Shown here piece after piece: positions 62,609 through 64,000 of a stretch of DNA of 64,000 nt (position 1 is the first letter of the stretch; every line of letters begins with the position of its first letter). Made by a program: the position numbers and the translations under genes. The stretch lies in NCBI RefSeq assembly GCF_049546785.1, contig NZ_JBMWAN010000001.1, positions 434,001-498,000 on the forward strand, given 5' to 3'. Below the pieces are notes generated by a model, which was not told the DNA's origin, did no database searches, and saw only the letters and a list, made by a program, of their open reading frames with translations. The stretch is from Nitrospira_D sp035465795. Lineage in GTDB: Bacteria > Nitrospirota > Nitrospiria > Nitrospirales > Nitrospiraceae.

Positions 62609-63760
62609 TCACGAGGCCTTTTGATCGGTGGTCTCTTGGAAGGGTTTGGGCTCTACGGTCATGCCGGCTTTGATCTTTTGCAACCCTTCGACGACCACGC
62701 GCTCGCCCGGATTCAGTCCCCGGTCGATGATCCAGAGATGGCCGGTTCGCTCCCCGACTTTGACGGGGCGGATCTCGACTGTGTTCTCCGGCGTCACCAC
62801 CGCGACCTGATAACTCCCTTGCATTTCCGTCACCGCGCGCTGAGGAACCAACAGCGCCTTCTCCCGCGTTCTCGTGACTGCCCGTACGCGAGCGAATTGG
62901 CCGGGCCTCAGGAGATTGCCGGGATTGGGGAAGATCGCCGCGACGCGAATGGTGCCGGTCTTGACATCCACCTGGCGATCAACCAGATAAAACCGTCCCT
63001 TGTGCGGATAGACTTTGTCGCCTCCCAGGATCAACTCGAGCTCCACTCCGCGGTACTCTTCACCCTTTTCCCGTTCATCGTAGCGTTGCTGAACTTTCTC
63101 CGCGGCCGCGAGATATTCCTGCTCGCTGATCGGGAAATAGACCCTGATCGGGTCGACCGTCGACATGGATGTCAGTTCGGTGTTGGCATCGATAAGATCG
63201 CCGATCTGAGCCTTGGCGATACCCGCGACCCCGTCGATCGGCGCCACGATCCTGGTCCAACTGAGATTGAGCTTCGCCTGCTCCACCGCGGCCTTGGCGG
63301 CGGCGGTCATACCTTGGGCGGCTGCATACGATTGGATGGAATCATCCAGTTCTTTCTGACTGATCGCGCCTTGCTTGGCAAGCGGCGTATCGCGCTCCAC
63401 ATCCAGTCTGGCTTTCAAGAGCTGCGCTCGGGCCTTCGCCAGATCTCCCTCGGCCTGGTTCACTGCCGCCCGGAACTTGCTGGGATCCAACTCGAATAAG
63501 AGCGCGCCCTCCTTCACGAACGATCCTTCTGTATAGTGCTGCTTCAGGAGATATCCCGTGACCTGGGCCCGGATGACGGCATTGACGGAGCCGTCGGTGG
63601 TCCCGACCCACACGGTATGGATCGGCACATCCTTCTGGACCACTTCCACGACTTGGACTTCTGGTGCGGTTTGGGAGGATGTGGATGAAGCCTCCTGCTT
63701 GCAGCCGATACCGGCCGTCGTCAGGAGGCACGCGAGGAACGTTGCCGTGAGCGACTTCAT
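62609..63760 (-). CDS. RND efflux periplasmic adaptor lipoprotein
   Basis: A 383-residue membrane-fusion protein with lipobox TTAGIGC (Cys20). Lipoyl half-motifs GYLLKQHYTEGSFVKEGALLFELD and LSWTRIVAPIDGVAGIA flank an alpha-helical hairpin (AEGDLAKARAQLL...KAAVEQAKLNL); the beta-barrel and membrane-proximal domains follow. It bridges the pump and channel. Upstream ATGs at 63799 and 63820 would add residues before the signal, so 63760 (MKSLTATFLACLL) is preferred, although no strong ribosome-binding site is visible. First gene of the efflux operon. Confidence 0.92.
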   Translation of the reverse strand: MKSLTATFLACLLTTAGIGCKQEASSTSSQTAPEVQVVEVVQKDVPIHTVWVGTTDGSVNAVIRAQVTGYLLKQHYTEGSFVKEGALLFELDPSKFRAAVNQAEGDLAKARAQLLKARLDVERDTPLAKQGAISQKELDDSIQSYAAAQGMTAAAKAAVEQAKLNLSWTRIVAPIDGVAGIAKAQIGDLIDANTELTSMSTVDPIRVYFPISEQEYLAAAEKVQQRYDEREKGEEYRGVELELILGGDKVYPHKGRFYLVDRQVDVKTGTIRVAAIFPNPGNLLRPGQFARVRAVTRTREKALLVPQRAVTEMQGSYQVAVVTPENTVEIRPVKVGERTGHLWIIDRGLNPGERVVVEGLQKIKAGMTVEPKPFQETTDQKAS

Positions 63761-64000
63761 AGCGGCGGAGTATGTCACACGGGCAATTACTTTAGCCATG
63801 ACGGGACCGGTCGTTCTCACGGTTAGGAACTATGGCCTCCGTTCACGGGAACCGCGCTCTTCGGCATTGAAGCGGGATATCGGCAGCCGCGCGTGCGTTG
63901 GCTGCCGGCTCCTGAAGAGTCCGGCAACAGAGGCCTGCTCATTTCCGGTCCTCTTCGCATAGGCATGGATGAAGCCATCCGCCGGACTTTTTCGCTCCTG

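Noticed and set aside
63830..64000. Minus-strand frame open from the right edge to a TAG at 63830 (56 codons), possible end of a regulator gene for the efflux operon
   Set aside because: Another minus-strand frame is equally open here, no family motif is visible, and the start is outside the window; not enough to call a gene.
1..64000. Search for tRNA, rRNA, CRISPR arrays, insertion sequences and phage genes
   Set aside because: No cloverleaf, regularly spaced repeats, transposase or phage structural proteins were recognised by eye.

Overview
The window is GC-rich bacterial DNA from a Gram-negative organism with lipopolysaccharide: KDO and heptose synthesis genes, many outer-membrane beta-barrels, many lipoproteins and an RND efflux system. 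The gene content (PPi-type phosphofructokinase, phosphoketolase, glycogen and polyphosphate genes, sulfatases with an oxygen-dependent maturase) and general style suggest a Nitrospira-like member of the Nitrospirota. This is an inference; no rRNA or other decisive marker is present. No tRNA, rRNA, CRISPR array, insertion sequence or prophage was seen.

Region 1 (1-6.8 kb, minus strand) is a tight operon, lepA-lepB-hldA-kdsB-pyrG-kdsA, joining protein export and translation factors to inner-core LPS precursor synthesis. It is driven by a consensus sigma-70 promoter whose -35 box overlaps that of a divergent promoter for bioA-lhgO (6.95-9.5 kb). A long imperfect hairpin repeat sits between pyrG and kdsA.

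Region 2 (9.5-18.5 kb) holds envelope genes of mostly unknown function: beta-barrels, a DUF4403 protein coupled to a barrel, a lipoprotein alpha/beta hydrolase, a META-domain protein and a DUF481 protein. Region 3 (18.5-28.8 kb, minus) is a sulfatase operon: a membrane-anchored formylglycine-generating enzyme, three Cys-type sulfatases with Sec-like signals, a DUF2252 kinase-like protein and a decayed DUF1254/DUF1214 gene. Region 4 (29-41.7 kb) has a barrel, a divergent TPR protein, and a run of nine minus-strand envelope genes: M48 lipoprotein protease, two patatin-like lipoproteins, a SYLF lipoprotein, a porin, further lipoproteins and a barrel nearly identical to one at 13 kb.

Region 5 (42-55.3 kb) is a carbon and energy reserve cluster. 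On the minus strand are fba, ackA, xfp, glgX, glgP, ppk2, rpiB and a small secreted protein; divergent from them is a PPi-type phosphofructokinase gene. Together these could turn glycogen into sugar phosphates, acetyl phosphate and ATP, with polyphosphate and PPi as energy carriers. Region 6 (55.4-64 kb) carries an orphan ATP synthase gamma gene, a truncated antiporter, a tandem UspA protein and a complete RND efflux operon (adaptor, pump, outer-membrane channel).

Most starts were moved inward from the longest open frame to sites with a ribosome-binding sequence, signal peptide or family-typical N-terminus. Such choices are stated per gene.
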